The notes beneath the pieces were generated by a model that saw nothing but the letters and a program-made list of their open reading frames with translations, made no database searches and was not told where the DNA came from. Below are positions 45,231-57,235 of a DNA stretch of 64,000 bases, in pieces. The translations under genes were made by a program, and so were the position numbers. Source of the DNA: Aquarana catesbeiana (lineage: Eukaryota; Chordata; Amphibia; Anura; Ranidae); the NCBI RefSeq assembly GCF_042186555.1, contig NC_133330.1:165108567-165172566 (forward strand), written 5' to 3'. Within the stretch, counting starts at the first letter, position 1; the number at the start of each line of letters is the position of its first letter.

Positions 45231-46660
45231 AACTCTTCTAACCACTTGAAGACAAAGCCCTTTCTGACACTCATTGTTTACATGAAAAAGTTATTTTTTT
45301 TTGCAAAAAAATTACTTTGAACCCCCAAACATTATATATTTTTTAAAGCAAATGCCCTACAGATTAAAATGGTGGGTGTTTCATTTTTTTTTTTCACACA
45401 GTATTTGCGCAGCGATTTTTCAAACGCATTTTTTTGGGGAAAAAACACACTTTTTTAAATTTTAATGCACTAAAACACACTATATTGCCCAAATGTTTGA
45501 TGAAATAAAAAAGATGATCTTAGGCCGAGTACATGGATACCAAACATGACATGCTTTAAAATTGCGCACAAACGTGCAGTGGCAACAAAATAAATACATT
45601 TTTAAAAGCCTTTAAAAGCCTTTACAGGTTACCACTTTAGATTTACAGAGGAGGTCTACTGCAAAAATTACTGCCCTCGATCTGACCTTCGCGGCGATAC
45701 CTCACATGCATGGTGCAATTGCTGTTTACGTTTGACGACAGACCGCCGTTTGCGTTCGCCTTAGCGCGAGAGCAGGGGGCGACATGGGTGCTTTTTTTTT
45801 TTTTTTTTTTTTTTTCTTATTTTTTTGCTTTTTTATCTTATTTTTAAACTGTTCCTTTCATTTTTTTTTTTTTTTTTAATCATTTTTATTGTTATCTCGG
45901 GGAATGCAAATATCCCCTATGATAGCAATAGGTAGTGACAGGTACTCTTTTTAGAAAAAATTGGGGTCTATTAGACCCTAGATCTCTCCTCTGCCCTCAA
46001 AGCATCTGATGACACCAAGATCGGTGTGATAAAATGCTTCCCCAATTTCCCAATGGCGCTATTTACATCCGGCGAAATCTAAGTCATAAAATGATCGTAG
46101 CTTCCGGTTTCTTAGGCCATAGAGATGTTTGGAGCCACTCTGGTCTCTGATCAGCTCTATGGTCAGCTGGCTGAATCACCGGCTGCATTCTCAGGTTCCC
46201 TGTTGAGACAGGAGAGCCAGAGAAAAACACGGAAGACGGTGTGGGGGGCATTCCCTCCCACGGCTTGTAAAAGCAGTCTAGAGGCTAATTAGCCACTAGG
46301 ATTGCTTTTACATGAAAGCCGACCGCTGGCTGAAAAGAATGATACCAAGATGATACCTAAACCTGCAGGCATCATTCTGGTATAACCATTCAAAGTCGTG
46401 AATGGCGTACCTGAAGACAAAAAAATGGTTAACAATGGTTAACAATAAAGCACAGTAAACAGTAAAGTATAAATAATTACATACCTGAAAAACAAACATG
46501 ATAAAACATAATAACAATAACAATAAAACATTGCAGAATAGAATACTGTAAAAAAAGAGCAGAACAATAGAGAGAGAGAATAGAGAGAGAGAACAATAAA
46601 ACGACAACTATTTTTTTTTATTTTATATATATATATTTTTTTTTTACACTTTTTTTGTAA
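45231..46660. other. A/T-rich interior of the piggyBac-type element
   Basis: Homopolymer T tracts at 45790-45815 and 45860-45880. No coding sequence recognised. Confidence 0.5.
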
Positions 46661-47137
46661 CTAACTTTTATAACTGTAACCGGTTCCAGGTTCGGGTCTC
46701 TCAAAATGCGATGGCATCTTGGGAGACCCTGTGAAAGTGTGCCTAGTCTGTGCAATGCTGTACCCTACGCTAATAACTAGTGCATGGTAGCGTTCAAAAC
46801 ATTCACCAATGCAAAGACCAGGATTGTCAGGACAGGAGGGACAATAATAGCGGGTGTCACGCCTATATCCGCGCTTGCTGCAGACACAACATCTTTTTGG
46901 GGGGGTTCGTTGGGTAGGGGTACTCGGGAGGACATAAAAATGCCTCTCATGCAGCCGACTGCATTTGGTTGGGGATGTGAATGGGGGGAAGTACGGGCGC
47001 TGCAGAAGCGGTGTGTTCCCAATTAGGATTGGCGAATGCAGCAGGAAGGGCACTATGGGCATGACGGGCCTGTGTTTGTCTTTTTGGTGGCAGCGGGACA
47101 CTACTTGTGCTTGCCACCTCACCAGCTTGAACTGCAC
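46661..47137 (-). pseudogene. piggyBac transposase, C-terminal cysteine-rich domain
   Basis: A 158-codon minus-strand frame contains RLHERHFYVLP (residues 61-71) followed by a Cys/His cluster, KRCCVCSKRGYRRDT then RYYCPSCPDNPGLC and IGECFERYH (residues 81-118). This C-x2-C ... C-x2-C ... C-x3-C-x4-H cluster after an RL-RHF motif is characteristic of the C-terminal zinc-binding domain of piggyBac transposases, which binds the terminal repeats. The DDD catalytic domain is missing, and the sequence upstream is low-complexity and tandem repeat, so the protein is a remnant. The start Met is arbitrary. Confidence 0.82.
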
Positions 47138-47212
47138 TTATGGGACTCGCCACGTCACCAAGTGTTACTGCAGTGCTGGTTTGACTACGACCGGGGTGTA
47201 CTAGGCCGCTGG

Positions 47213-48290
47213 TGCTTGCCAGTTCAATAAAAAGCTTCCAAAAAAACTGTTAGCGATCGCAGGGATCAGGCCTGACTCTGCAAACGCTGCAGTTATGCGT
47301 TTAGTGTTTTGTAAGTGACAGTGATCGATCGATACTGCACTTGGGTGGGCTGGGCTGGGCCAGGCGGAGGGGCAAAACGCAGGTGCTAGCAGGTATCTGG
47401 GCTGATCCCGCTAACACTGCGTTTTTGGGAACCCTAAACTGCTGGGGACGCTAGTATAGATCTGATCGGATCAGATATTGATCCGTACAGATACTATACC
47501 ACTAAGGTAGGCGTATGCTGCATGCGTGGGTGTTAGCGGTACTGGCGCTAACCTGACGCTGCCTGGGGCCGGTGCTTGCTAGTTCACCAAAATGCTACCA
47601 AAAAAACTGTTAGCGATCGCAGGGATCAGGCCTGACTCTGCGAACGCTGCAGTTATGCGTTTAGTGCCTTGTAAGTGACAGTGATCGATCGATACTGCAC
47701 TTGGGTGGACTGGGCTGGGCTGGGCCGGGCGGAGGGGCACAACGCAGGTGCTAGCAGGTATCTGGGCTGATCCCGCTAACACTGCGTTTTTGGGAACCCT
47801 AAACTGCTGGGGACGCTAGTATAGATCTGATCGGACCAGATATTGATCCGTTCAGATACTATACCACTAAGGGAGGTGTATGGTACGTGCGTGGGTGTCA
47901 GTGGTACTGGCGCTAATCTGGCGCAGCCTGGGGCTGGTGCTTGCCAGCTCACCAAAATGCTACCAAAAAAACTGTTAGCGATCGCAGGGATCAGGCCTGA
48001 CTCTGCGAAAGCTGCAGTTATGCGTTTAGTGTTTTGTAAGTGACAGTGATCGATCGATACTGCACTTGGGTGGGCCGGGTGGAGCGACAAAACGCAGGTG
48101 CTAGCAGGTATCTGGGCTGATCCCACTAACACTGCGTTTTTGGGAACCCTAAACTGCTGGGGACGCTAGTATAGATCTGATCAGATCAGATATTGATCCG
48201 TTCAGATACTATACCACTAAGGGTGGCGTATGCTGCGTGCGTGGGTGTTAGCGGTACTGGCGCTAATCTGACGCTGCCTGGGGCGATGCA
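47213..48290. repeat. Tandem array of ~360-bp units (three copies)
   Basis: The landmark ACTGTTAGCGATCGCAGGGA occurs at about 47247, 47606 and 47970, spacing 359 and 364. Each unit also holds GTGATCGATCGATACTGCAC and GGCGTATG-TGCGTGGGTG. Unit-to-unit identity is high. The open frames at 47579-47782 and 47776-48132 are shadows. Confidence 0.9.
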
Positions 48291-49190
48291 TATCACCGCC
48301 GGGCGACCGGGGGGCTAAACCTTTATTCGGTAATAAACGGCAGGTGCCCTGACACTATAAAAAATAAACAAACTAACCAGCGTCACCCGTAACAGTTATA
48401 CGGTGATCAGTGGTGAAAGGGTTAACTAGGGGGCAATCAAGGGGTTAAAACATTTATTAGATAGTATATGGGGGTCCCTGTCGCTATAAAACGCTGACGG
48501 CGAACCTAAATATTTACCTCACTAACTAGCGTCACCAGCGACACTAATACAGCGATCAGAAAAATGATCGCTTAGCGACACTGGTGACGGGGGTGATCAA
48601 GGGGTTAAAACTTTATTAGGGGGGGTTAGGGGGGTATCCTAGACCTAAAGGGGGGTAACAGTAACTGTCCCAACACTGTAACTGTCACAAACTGACACCA
48701 ATACAGTAATCAGAAAAAAAAAAAAAAAAACTGCTGGTGTCAGTTTGTGACGGGGGGGGGGGGGGGGGTGATTGGGGGGGATCGGGGGGCGATCGGGGGG
48801 GGGATCGGGGTGTTTTGTGTGCCTGGCATGTTCTACTGTGTGTGTGTGTGTGTTGTGCACTCACTCACTTGTCTTCTCTCCTCGGGCCGGAACGGAAATT
48901 ACCGAGCCGAGGAGAGATGACATCATTTCCTTTGCTGCTGTTTAGCATACAGCAGCAAAGGAATGTTCTCATTGGCCGGCGGCGATCGCGAGGGGGGGGC
49001 CACGAACGGATGGCCTCCCCCTCATCTCCGATCGCCGTGGGAGAAAAGACGACCGCCTCGGGCACCGGGGGGGGGGGTCCGATCGGACCCCCCCACCCGC
49101 GGAAGGCAAATCACGTACATGTACGTGATTTTGCCTGTCCGTGCCACCTTGCCGACGTAAATCGGCGTGAGGCGGTCGTCAAGTGGTTAA
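48291..49190. other. Right part of the piggyBac-type element
   Basis: Contains an A run (48714-48730), a G run of 17 (48752-48768) and a GT repeat (48836-48853). The 201-codon plus frame across 48737-49342 is G-rich low complexity with no domain. Confidence 0.5.
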
Positions 49191-49783
49191 AAATAACAAA
49201 CATGTTATACTTACCTTCACTGTGCAGCTCGTTCTGCACAGAGTGGCCCCGAACCTGGTCTTCTGGGGTCCCTCGGCGGCTGTTTCAGCTCCTCCCCGCA
49301 AGCATTTACCACCTTAATGCGAGCTCCCTCGCATGGTGGTGAGTGCTTGCGGGCGCGCTCCCGTGATACAGCCAGCGGCTATAGCCGCACGCTGTATCAC
49401 TCGGCCCGGCGCGCCGCGTCATCGGATGTGATTGACAGCAGCGCGAGCCAATGGCTGCGCTGCTTTCAATCCATCCACTGCAGCCAATCAGCGACCAGGC
49501 TGAGCTGCAATGAAGATGACGAGGACGAGCAGCGAAGATTCGAGGCGTCAGGTAAGTAAAACGGGGGGCCTGGGGGCGGCGGTACTGTCAAAAGTTTTTT
49601 CACCTTAATGCATAGAATGCATTAAGGTGAAAAAATTTTTACCTTTACAACCCCTTTAAACTTTTTTTTTTTTTTTTTTATTTAAACTAAGTTTAGGTTT
49701 TCAGTGCTCTTTAGGGAGATCTCCTGTCCCCTTAATAATTTATCTGCCTGCCTCTAAACTGTCACAATAGCTTAGAGTGGTTC

Positions 49784-50554
49784 TTAACCACTTCATTACA
49801 CAGGGCACTTTTACCCCCTTCCTGTCCAGGCCAAAATTCAGCTTTCAGCCCTGTCACATTTTGAATTACAATTGCGCAGCCATGCAACACTGTACTCAAA
49901 CAAAATTTTTATCTTTTTTTTTTTTTTCTTTTTCTTTTTTTTTTCCACAAATATCTTTTGGTGATGTTTGATCACCACTGGGTTTTTTATTTTTTGCGCT
50001 ACAAATAAAAAAAAAGACAGAATTTTTTTTTTCTTCGTTTTGTCTTAAAACTTTTTAAATAAGTAAGTTTTCTCCTTCACTGATGGGGGGCACTGTTGGG
50101 CGCTGATGGGCGGCACTGGTGGGCACTGATTAGGAGGCACTGACGGGCAATCACTGATGGGAAAAGATTGGCATTTTTAATGGGCATTGATTGGCATCCC
50201 TGGTGGGCTCTAATGGGCATCCTGGATGGGTCTGCACTGATAATGCGCTGTCAGGAGAACAGCTGATCTCCTGCCTTGTCAGCGCGAGTAGAGGAAAAGC
50301 CGATAAATGGCACATCCTGGTTACCATGTGATGAGCTGTGGTTGGACAAAGCTCATAACATGGTAAAGAGCCTACGCCATAGGCTCTTTACAGGGATTGG
50401 AGATGCGGTGTGTCAGACTGACTCACTACACCACCGATCGCCGCGCTGAGCGCCCCTGCGGTTAAGCCTGCTGGACATCATCTGATGCCCAGTCAGTATA
50501 ATAGAACTACTTTCTGGCTGTCATTCTGCTATATGGTGGGGGGGAAGTGGTTAA
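49784..50554. mobile_element. piggyBac-type MITE
   Basis: The ends are TTAACCACTTCATTAC (49784) and GAAGTGGTTAA (50544-50554). The interior includes TTTGATCACCACTGGG and TTTGCGCTACAAATAAAAA, related to the other members, and a short GGGCACTGATGGGC-like repeat at 50090-50230. No transposase frame. Confidence 0.75.
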
Positions 50555-50693
50555 GGGACCTGTCCTGTATACTGTCCTCTGGAATCCTATTAATTTGACT
50601 TCTGTGACCATCCACAATCCCATAAGGATTGGGAACATATTCTCCTTCTAACTTCCAATAGAGCAAATAGAGTCCATAAAGCCTCTAAGGATC

Positions 50694-50941
50694 GGTTCAC
50701 ATTGGTGCACTGTCCGACATCGCATGTGATTTGCACCACACTGCTGTGCAAATCACCTGCAATGTCTGTGCAATGCGAATTCGGCCATACAGATTGTATG
50801 GCTGAGTTTGCATTGCATTCGGACCAAAGTCGAGCAGGACCCTTTTTTTGGTCCGCACCAGAATCAGATGGCATGGATGTTCACACCCATGCCATCCGAT
50901 TCCTGTCTGAATAGACAGTTTGCACTGTGATATGTGAACCA
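50694..50941. mobile_element. MITE with GGTTCACAT ends
   Basis: GGTTCACATTGGTGCAC at the left and TGCACTGTGATATGTGAACC at the right are imperfect inverted ends. Internally palindromic (ATTTGCACCACACTGCTGTGC). No frame of interest. Confidence 0.5.
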
Positions 50942-52542
50942 CCTGGGGGTGTCATTAACTTTGAATTGAGACTCCCAGCGTTTCGCATAAGGCAGTATGA
51001 ACTTCCAGCGAGTCAGGTGCGATGGGGGAACCTGCAGTGGATGTGCAGGGTTTCCCACTTTGTTACAATGTGATCCGAGCCTGAAACTGCCATTTTCAAA
51101 TGCGTATGGCATCTGATTAGATTCTCTTAGCAACCGTGCTAAAAATTGATAGTTCATATGTAAGAACAGTCTGCTTCTGCAGGAGCATATTCTTTATTTT
51201 CTTCAGTTGTTGTAGAGCTGCATTTAATAAAGAGACTCTGTCACTAGGATAAAAAAAACATTAGGCAGAAGCCTGTAAAGTAAAGGAAGATATTAATTAC
51301 TTATCTCTAGAGCAAGCAGAGTTAGAGGTTTGCTTTCTTGCAGCAGCTGAGAGAAAAGCCATCTGATACTTTTGAGTGTGTCAGATAGTATGTCCGTGCT
51401 GTGCTTTGATGTCTGCTATGTCATCACAGTAGTGATGTACCAGCTGGAGGGTGAAGCCACAGATCCCTGCAGTGCAGACACTAGCTGACACACCTTGGAG
51501 CATTCAATAACCACTACTAATAGACATATAGACTTGAATAGAAGCAGTCAGTAAGGATGACTGTTTTAATCATTATATATATTTCTCTTCCAGTCTTAAA
51601 AAAAACAAAAAAACAAAGTCTAAATCTCTACAAAATCATTTGTGTGAAGTGTCCTTTTTTTTAAAGGCAAACACTGAGCTCCAGTTGAGTATCTATGCTT
51701 GGGTTGAGACGATGTCGGCTGCAGGCAAAAGTAAGCATTTTGTTTCCTCTCCCTCAGTGGTCATTTTGTGTTATTTTGTAGCAAGCTATAGGGTGAGTGG
51801 TTGCAGGATGCAGCTGATCTGTGTCATATATTTGTGGACGCAAACAAACTGGTACAGACATCAGGATTTACTTGATTTTCTTAGAGCCAGAATCTCAGTC
51901 TAGGAAATAGGCACTGGCCTAAAGGAAGCCTGAACCAAGAAGCTGCAATCCTTCTGACTGGAGAATCAGGGGATAAAGCATTACGGGGAGAGCTACTGTG
52001 AATTCTAAGAAAGAGAATAAACCACCAGCAAGTGTTACACTTAAGCCAAAACCTTATATTTAATTTTCATAGAGTAGGAAAGGTTTAAAACCCTGCCAGT
52101 TTTTTTTTTTGTACTCTGGAAGGGAACTTTCCTTCACTTCCTGTCATAGATGCTGCAGGAATGTAGGAAGCTTCCACTCACTTTAGGAGATTTCTACTAT
52201 AGGATTTCTGTCTCAGGGTCAAGTGCTCACATTACGAGGATTTCCCCTCACTTGTACTGGGGACAATTCTACAATTTTGGATTTCTCAGCACTTTCTTAG
52301 TGATAGGTGGTCATTATTATGATCATTATAGAGTGGTACATTTTCCTGATGGGATCTCAGACAGTAGTAAAATGCCTTTTTTCACTTTATCCAAAACTTA
52401 GTTTTGCCTAGAGATACAGTTTAAACGTTACTTAGCATGCATGCATTTAATGATGGCTGGTCTATATTACAGCATAAGACCATGTTTGGCAGCTCAGCAG
52501 CATGGCCACTGTGTAATGATCATATTACAACCATAACTAAAA
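50942..52542. other. Intron 2 sequence, no gene recognised
   Basis: About 1.6 kb with no convincing exon or complete element. The part from 52080 has CTTCACTTCCTGTCATAG and loosely resembles the 13540/42725 repeat family. Confidence 0.4.
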
Positions 52543-53917
52543 CTTTTTCTCTTTCGTTCTTTGACGGGCACAGCACTTTAATCTTGACCTTAGGGTTATA
52601 TCGCCACCTTTAGGAGAGGACTAGGCAGAACACATAAAAAAACAAGCACAGTACCGCCCAGGGGGCGGTCCTACTGGCTATAACCCCTCACTCTGCTTCC
52701 AGCAGCTCAGTTTTTTTCTGCCTAGTCTAGGAGAAGGACCTGGCTCCCTGTGGGGACCAGTGGTCTTTGATTTTCTTTTCTTTTTTTGTGTTTTTGCTTC
52801 CTGTGATCTACAATCAACAGTCGGGCTGGGTGACAGACTGGATAATATAGATCCTGGTAGTCTCCCCAGCCTAGCCATCGAGCGTGTGCAGACCTTAGCT
52901 TCGCGCTGGGTCGGGTGCGACAGGCCCCATTCTGGTCCAGGGGCGGCCGGTGAGCTATATGCTCCGGGGCACACATATGGCTGGGCTACTGCTGTCTGAG
53001 TCAGTGTGCCGTGGCCGACAGCCACCCCGTACTGCTCGGGTGATGGGTCTGTCTGTGGAGTGCGTCCAGCAGCCCCTGCAGGAGGGGGATGGAAGGTTGC
53101 ACCTGTTTAGGCAGGTTGGAGCAGCAGGGCTCCTTCCTCCCCATTCTAAGGAGGCGCTGTGTGGCTGGGCATAGGGGGTGTGGGGCAGGTACCTGGCCCG
53201 GGGGTCCTCCGGGTGTTCTCTGGGTCCTGGCAGGGGGTTATGCTGTGCATTAGTTTGTTATGCTCGTTTATGCCTTCGTTTTAACTGCAGTTGTCTGCTC
53301 GTTTATCCTTTTCGTTTTAACATTGTTTGGTCCACTCGGTTATCCCTTTGTTTCTCACCTTTGTTTGCCGCCATCCGCGGCGAACATTCGGCGCAGGAAC
53401 CGTGGCCATTTGCCTTCGTTTTCTGTGTGCAGGGGGGAATGTTCGCTGCGGGAACAGCGGCCATTTCTTTATCGTACATCATAGGACACAGAGCCTCAAG
53501 TAATTACTTGATGGGTTATGGGCCTACCTTCAGGTGTTGACACTGGTATAACCAATACAGGAAGTTGACTCCCCTATATAACCCCTCCTCCTTCCAGGAG
53601 TCCTCAGTTTTTTCGCCAGTGTCTAAGGTGTTGGTCACGAGTGAAGATGTGCTCTGAGGAGCTCCAGGGAGGGATCCATGCTGGATTTAAAAAACCTCCA
53701 CAACCGGATCCATCCTCGCTACTGAGGACATAGGATGGCACCTGGGCCTCGCATTGAAGAACGAGGTTTTGCCTGTAAGCTTCTCTTTGAGAGCTGGACC
53801 CTAGGAACCAGGTCTCTTTTTTTTGGTTTTTCATATTACCTAAAGTTGTTCCTCAGGGGTGCTATACAGGTCCAAAGGAGTGGAACCCCTTTAAAAAGGG
53901 CCCCAGTCTTTGAAGGT

Positions 53918-54871
53918 TTAACCACTTCACCACCCGGCCATAGTCAAATGACGTCCACAGATGGGATCTCCTGGGTGGACGTCATATGACGGCCTGGGCT
54001 TCCCAGCCGTCTAGGGGGCGCGCGCCCGCCGCGTTGCTCAGGACCCGGTGCGTGTGCTCGGCGGCCGCGATGTCCGCCGGGCACCCGCGATTGCCCATTA
54101 ACCGGGCCGGACCGTGGATCTGTGTGTGTAAACACGTCCTGTCAGTTGAGAGGAGACCGATCTGTGTTCGCAGTACAGAGGAACACTGATTGGTCTCCTC
54201 CCCTTGTATGTCCCTGCCCCCTACAGTTATAATCACTCCCCTAGGAAACATTTAACCCCTCGTGTCCCCCTAGTGGTTAACCCCTTCACTGCCTGTCACA
54301 TTTATACAGTAATCAATACAATTTTATAGCATTGATCGCTGTATAAATGTGAATGGTCCGAAAAATGTGTCAAAAGTGTCCGATGTGTCCGCCATAATGT
54401 CGCAGTCACGAAAAAAAATCGCGATCGCCGCTATTACTAGTAAAAAAAATAAATAAATATTTTTTTTTTAAAAAATGCCATAAATCTATCCCATATTTTG
54501 TAGACGCTATAACTTTTGCGCAAACCAATCAATATACGCTTATTGCGATTTTTTTTTTTTTTTTACCAAAAATATTTAGAAGAATATCGGCCAAAACTGA
54601 GGAGTAAAAAGGAGGTAAAAAATATTGTGTTTTTTTTTTTTTTTTCAAAATTGTCGCTGTTCTTTTGTTTATAGCGCAAAAAGTAAAAACCGCAGAGGTG
54701 ATCAAATACCACCAAAAGAAAGCTCTATTTGTGGGGAAAAAAGGACGTCAATTTTGTTTGGGTACAATGTCGCGCGACCGCGCAATTGTCGTTTAAAGTG
54801 CGACAGCGCTGAAAACTAAAAATTGGTCTGGGAAGGAAGGGGGTGAAAATGCCCGGTATTGAACCGGTTAA
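53918..54871. mobile_element. piggyBac-type MITE inside the inner DIRS
   Basis: Begins TTAACCACTTCACCACCCGG and ends CCGGTATTGAACCGGTTAA. DIRS#1 at 8011-8030 shows the same DIRS sequence uninterrupted (GAAGGTTTAACGG), so the MITE used that TTAA and duplicated it. The interior shares ACTTTTGCGCAAACCAAT and CAAATACCACCAAAAGAAAG with relatives. No transposase. Confidence 0.85.
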
Positions 54872-54995
54872 CTATGCTGCCCGCCGTGATGGGTGAAAGT
54901 TGGATCTGTCTGTTAAATCAGCAGTATCCTGCAGCGAGGATAAAGTAAGGGGAGAAGCCTAGGAACTGTAAAAAGTCCACCTATGCCATATTTCC

Positions 54996-54997
54996 AA

Positions 54998-55044
<47 letters not shown>
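54996..55044. repeat. (TA)n microsatellite
   Basis: An uninterrupted TA run of about 24 units in the inner DIRS. Confidence 0.95.
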
Positions 55045-55045
<1 letters not shown>

Positions 55046-55589
55046 TCTGTATGCCTTAAAATGTCTCCTCTAGAGGGAGTATACTACACTTACCTAGTGT
55101 ACAGTGCTTTTTCAGCAGCTCTGTGTCTGGCTATAGCAGCGGGTGTGGTCCCTGCAGCCAGAGGGACCACGGATGGTGTTCCTCTTCTGAGGGTTACAGC
55201 AGTAGTTTATGAATATACAAAACCAGCCATTTGCATTTTTTGTATAAAGTGAAGTCTTCCTTTAAAACTAGGAGCTTAACAAACACTGCTGATAAAAATT
55301 CCCCTCCCCTCTCCTCCTGGAGAGGTGCGGTAACAGCTGACACTTTTATGTGTAATCAGGTTCTCACCTGTAGCTTAACACAGACGCTCTCAGTTCATAT
55401 CCTGAAGACAGAAGTCTGTCACACTGAGACACAGGAGCGCTGTGCATGTAAAGGTGTGTAAACAGGCATTTCCAGCACAGGAAATATTATGGTACTCAGT
55501 ATCAAAGGCTAATCCTTATGGTGACTTTGTTTTCTTTTGCTAAAACTATTGTTCATCAAATACCATAATTTGTTAAAGTACCTCTGCTG

Positions 55590-56027
55590 TTGTGCTTAGC
55601 ACATTTGATTTCCAGTGTACCACAAAGGTACCAAGGATTCCACCCCCAGGCGCTAGTAACTCCAGTCATGCCCTCCACACTGTCATCCTCTCCGGAGATA
55701 CCTGACATGGCAAGCCAGGGTGAGTCATTGGAAGCAATTGGTGGTGCAACTGCTTCTCACACTTCAGCCCCTGTGACTGATGATGCATTCTCCTCTGCCC
55801 TGTTGGGCTTAGAAGGAAGATTAGCGGCTTTAATTGCATTCTCCATCCAAGAGGATAGGAAGCATGCTAGATCCCCCTCCCCCACCTCAAACCCCCTTTT
55901 TCCAAGGGAACAGTGGGCACAGGATGAGGTGTTATCCTCAGGTGATCACGGGGAAAAACAAGCCAAATTTTCCTCTGCGGAGGAAACAGTTGATGAACCT
56001 TTGCAACCTCACAATCTGACAGAATGA
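55590..56027 (+). pseudogene. Inner DIRS Gag-like frame
   Basis: 145 codons with an acidic, Ser/Thr/Pro-rich composition and a LLGLEGRLAALIAFSIQEDRK segment resembling the N-terminal region of DIRS Gag-like proteins. Recognition rests on position inside the element and on composition; no zinc knuckle is visible. It is followed at about 56110-56940 by non-coding T-rich sequence with AAAGCGCTTATTT and CATTTTTGCAGTTTC, which may be another small insertion. Confidence 0.5.
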
Positions 56028-57044
56028 TGGTACAAACTCGTACAGAGATCGTTCATTACACTTTTTATACTACTCCTAACAGAGTAAGCTGAAAGTCTAG
56101 GTCCCTTCTTTGGTTTTAAAAAAAAAAAAAACCTTTTAAAGCGCTTATTTATGCTTCCTCCGAGAGTGAGAATGAGCGGGGAGGAGGCGGCAGCACTGAG
56201 GAGCTGGGACAGATTGAAGATACCTTTTGAGGCATACAAGCTCGGCGCTCGTGGATTGATGCCCACACATTTTCAAAAAAGTGAGTGCACCCCCCTTCTG
56301 TGTCTTGCTTCCCTCCCAATTTGGCCGTCACGGAGTCACACTATATATTGTCTATTTTTGTCTTTTTTTTATATTTCGCCCTGCATATCTACTACCGCCT
56401 TTATCTGTATAACTGGATGGGATTTCCATGCCTGCTAGCTGCTTGCAACACAAGCTGTATACCTTACAGCAGTAAGGTAAGCGGCTTGCGAACGCAGAGG
56501 TGTCCCCACTGAAGATCTCCCCCCTATCATTGGAACTGTTTTTTATCTGGGAGTTTTTTATTATTTAGTGGTGGGACTGACATCTACTCACCCCTGTGGA
56601 TTTGTCACTTACAGCTCGTTCGAGTTGTCACTTATGTGCTAGTGTGATACTAGCCCATACTCGGACTTATTAATTGATTTTTATTGTTATATATATTTAT
56701 TTTGTTACATTTTTGCAGTTTCTTTCACCCATGTTAGCACTTTCATTCATCTAGTATTTATGAGGTTTATGCTTGCTTGGCTTATTTATTTCGGCCATTT
56801 TCTTCACCTCTATATGCACTTTATTTAGTCCCTTACACTCCCACCCCCTCCTTTTCCCTTTGTCACAGCGCAACCACCACCTATTTTTATTTATGCCAAT
56901 TTTGTCTGTTTTGGATCAGTCACACAGGTGTTGCAGCAGTGTCCTTTTTAGTATAGGTTTTCTCTGACAGAGCAGGAGTTATCTCTTCACTTTCACAAGT
57001 TATAATTCAAACTTATGATTTAAAGAGAAAGATTCCCCTTTTTC

Positions 57045-57235
57045 AAGTTAAGGCGCACTCTACCAGAGCGGTTGGTGCTTCTTGGGCAGTGCGTCACCAG
57101 GCCTGAGTGTCTCAGATCTGCATCCGCGACTTGGTCTTCAGTGCATACATTTACAAAATTTTATCAAGTAGATGTAAAATGGAATGAGGATATCGCCTTC
57201 GGGCGCAGTGTGCTGCAAGCCGCAGTATAATTCCT
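57045..57235 (+). pseudogene. Inner DIRS tyrosine recombinase, C-terminal end
   Basis: Across two frames the sequence reads KAHSTRAVGASWAVRHQA, then a segment corresponding to ATWSSVHTFTKFYQVDV, then the complementary region. The AHSTR and FTKFY motifs are the end of a DIRS tyrosine recombinase; the Tyr in the last motif region would be the nucleophile. A stop and a frameshift interrupt it. Confidence 0.75.

Larger units (their letters stand above)
43295..49190. mobile_element. piggyBac-type element, 5.9 kb, with transposase remnant
   Basis: The ends are TTAACCACTTGAGCC (43295) and GTCAAGTGGTTAA (49178-49190), with TTAA on both sides as for piggyBac. The interior holds a palindromic 385-bp array (43740-45230), A/T-rich DNA, a transposase C-terminal fragment (46661-47137, minus) and a 360-bp tandem array (47213-48290). 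The catalytic part of the transposase is absent. It shares ends and internal blocks with the smaller MITEs at 410, 13931, 49784 and 53918, linking them to the piggyBac superfamily. Confidence 0.8.
43261..49659. mobile_element. T2/Kolobok-like MITE interrupted by a piggyBac-type element
   Basis: The left end, TTAAAGGGGTTGTAAAGG (43261), is the exact inverse of the right end CCTTTACAACCCCTTTAA (ending 49659). TTAA followed by AGGGG fits the TTAAAGGRR ends of amphibian T2/Kolobok MITEs. Only about 500 bp belongs to it (43261-43294 and 49191-49659); the rest is a later insertion. The right part contains a hairpin around CACCTTAATGCATAGAATGC. Confidence 0.75.

Noticed and set aside
46308..46607. 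99-codon minus frame rich in Leu/Phe, resembling a membrane protein
   Set aside because: It arises from A/T-rich low-complexity sequence inside the piggyBac-type element and has no family signature.
48737..49342. 201-codon plus frame
   Set aside because: G-run and GT-repeat translation; low complexity, crosses the end of one transposon into another.
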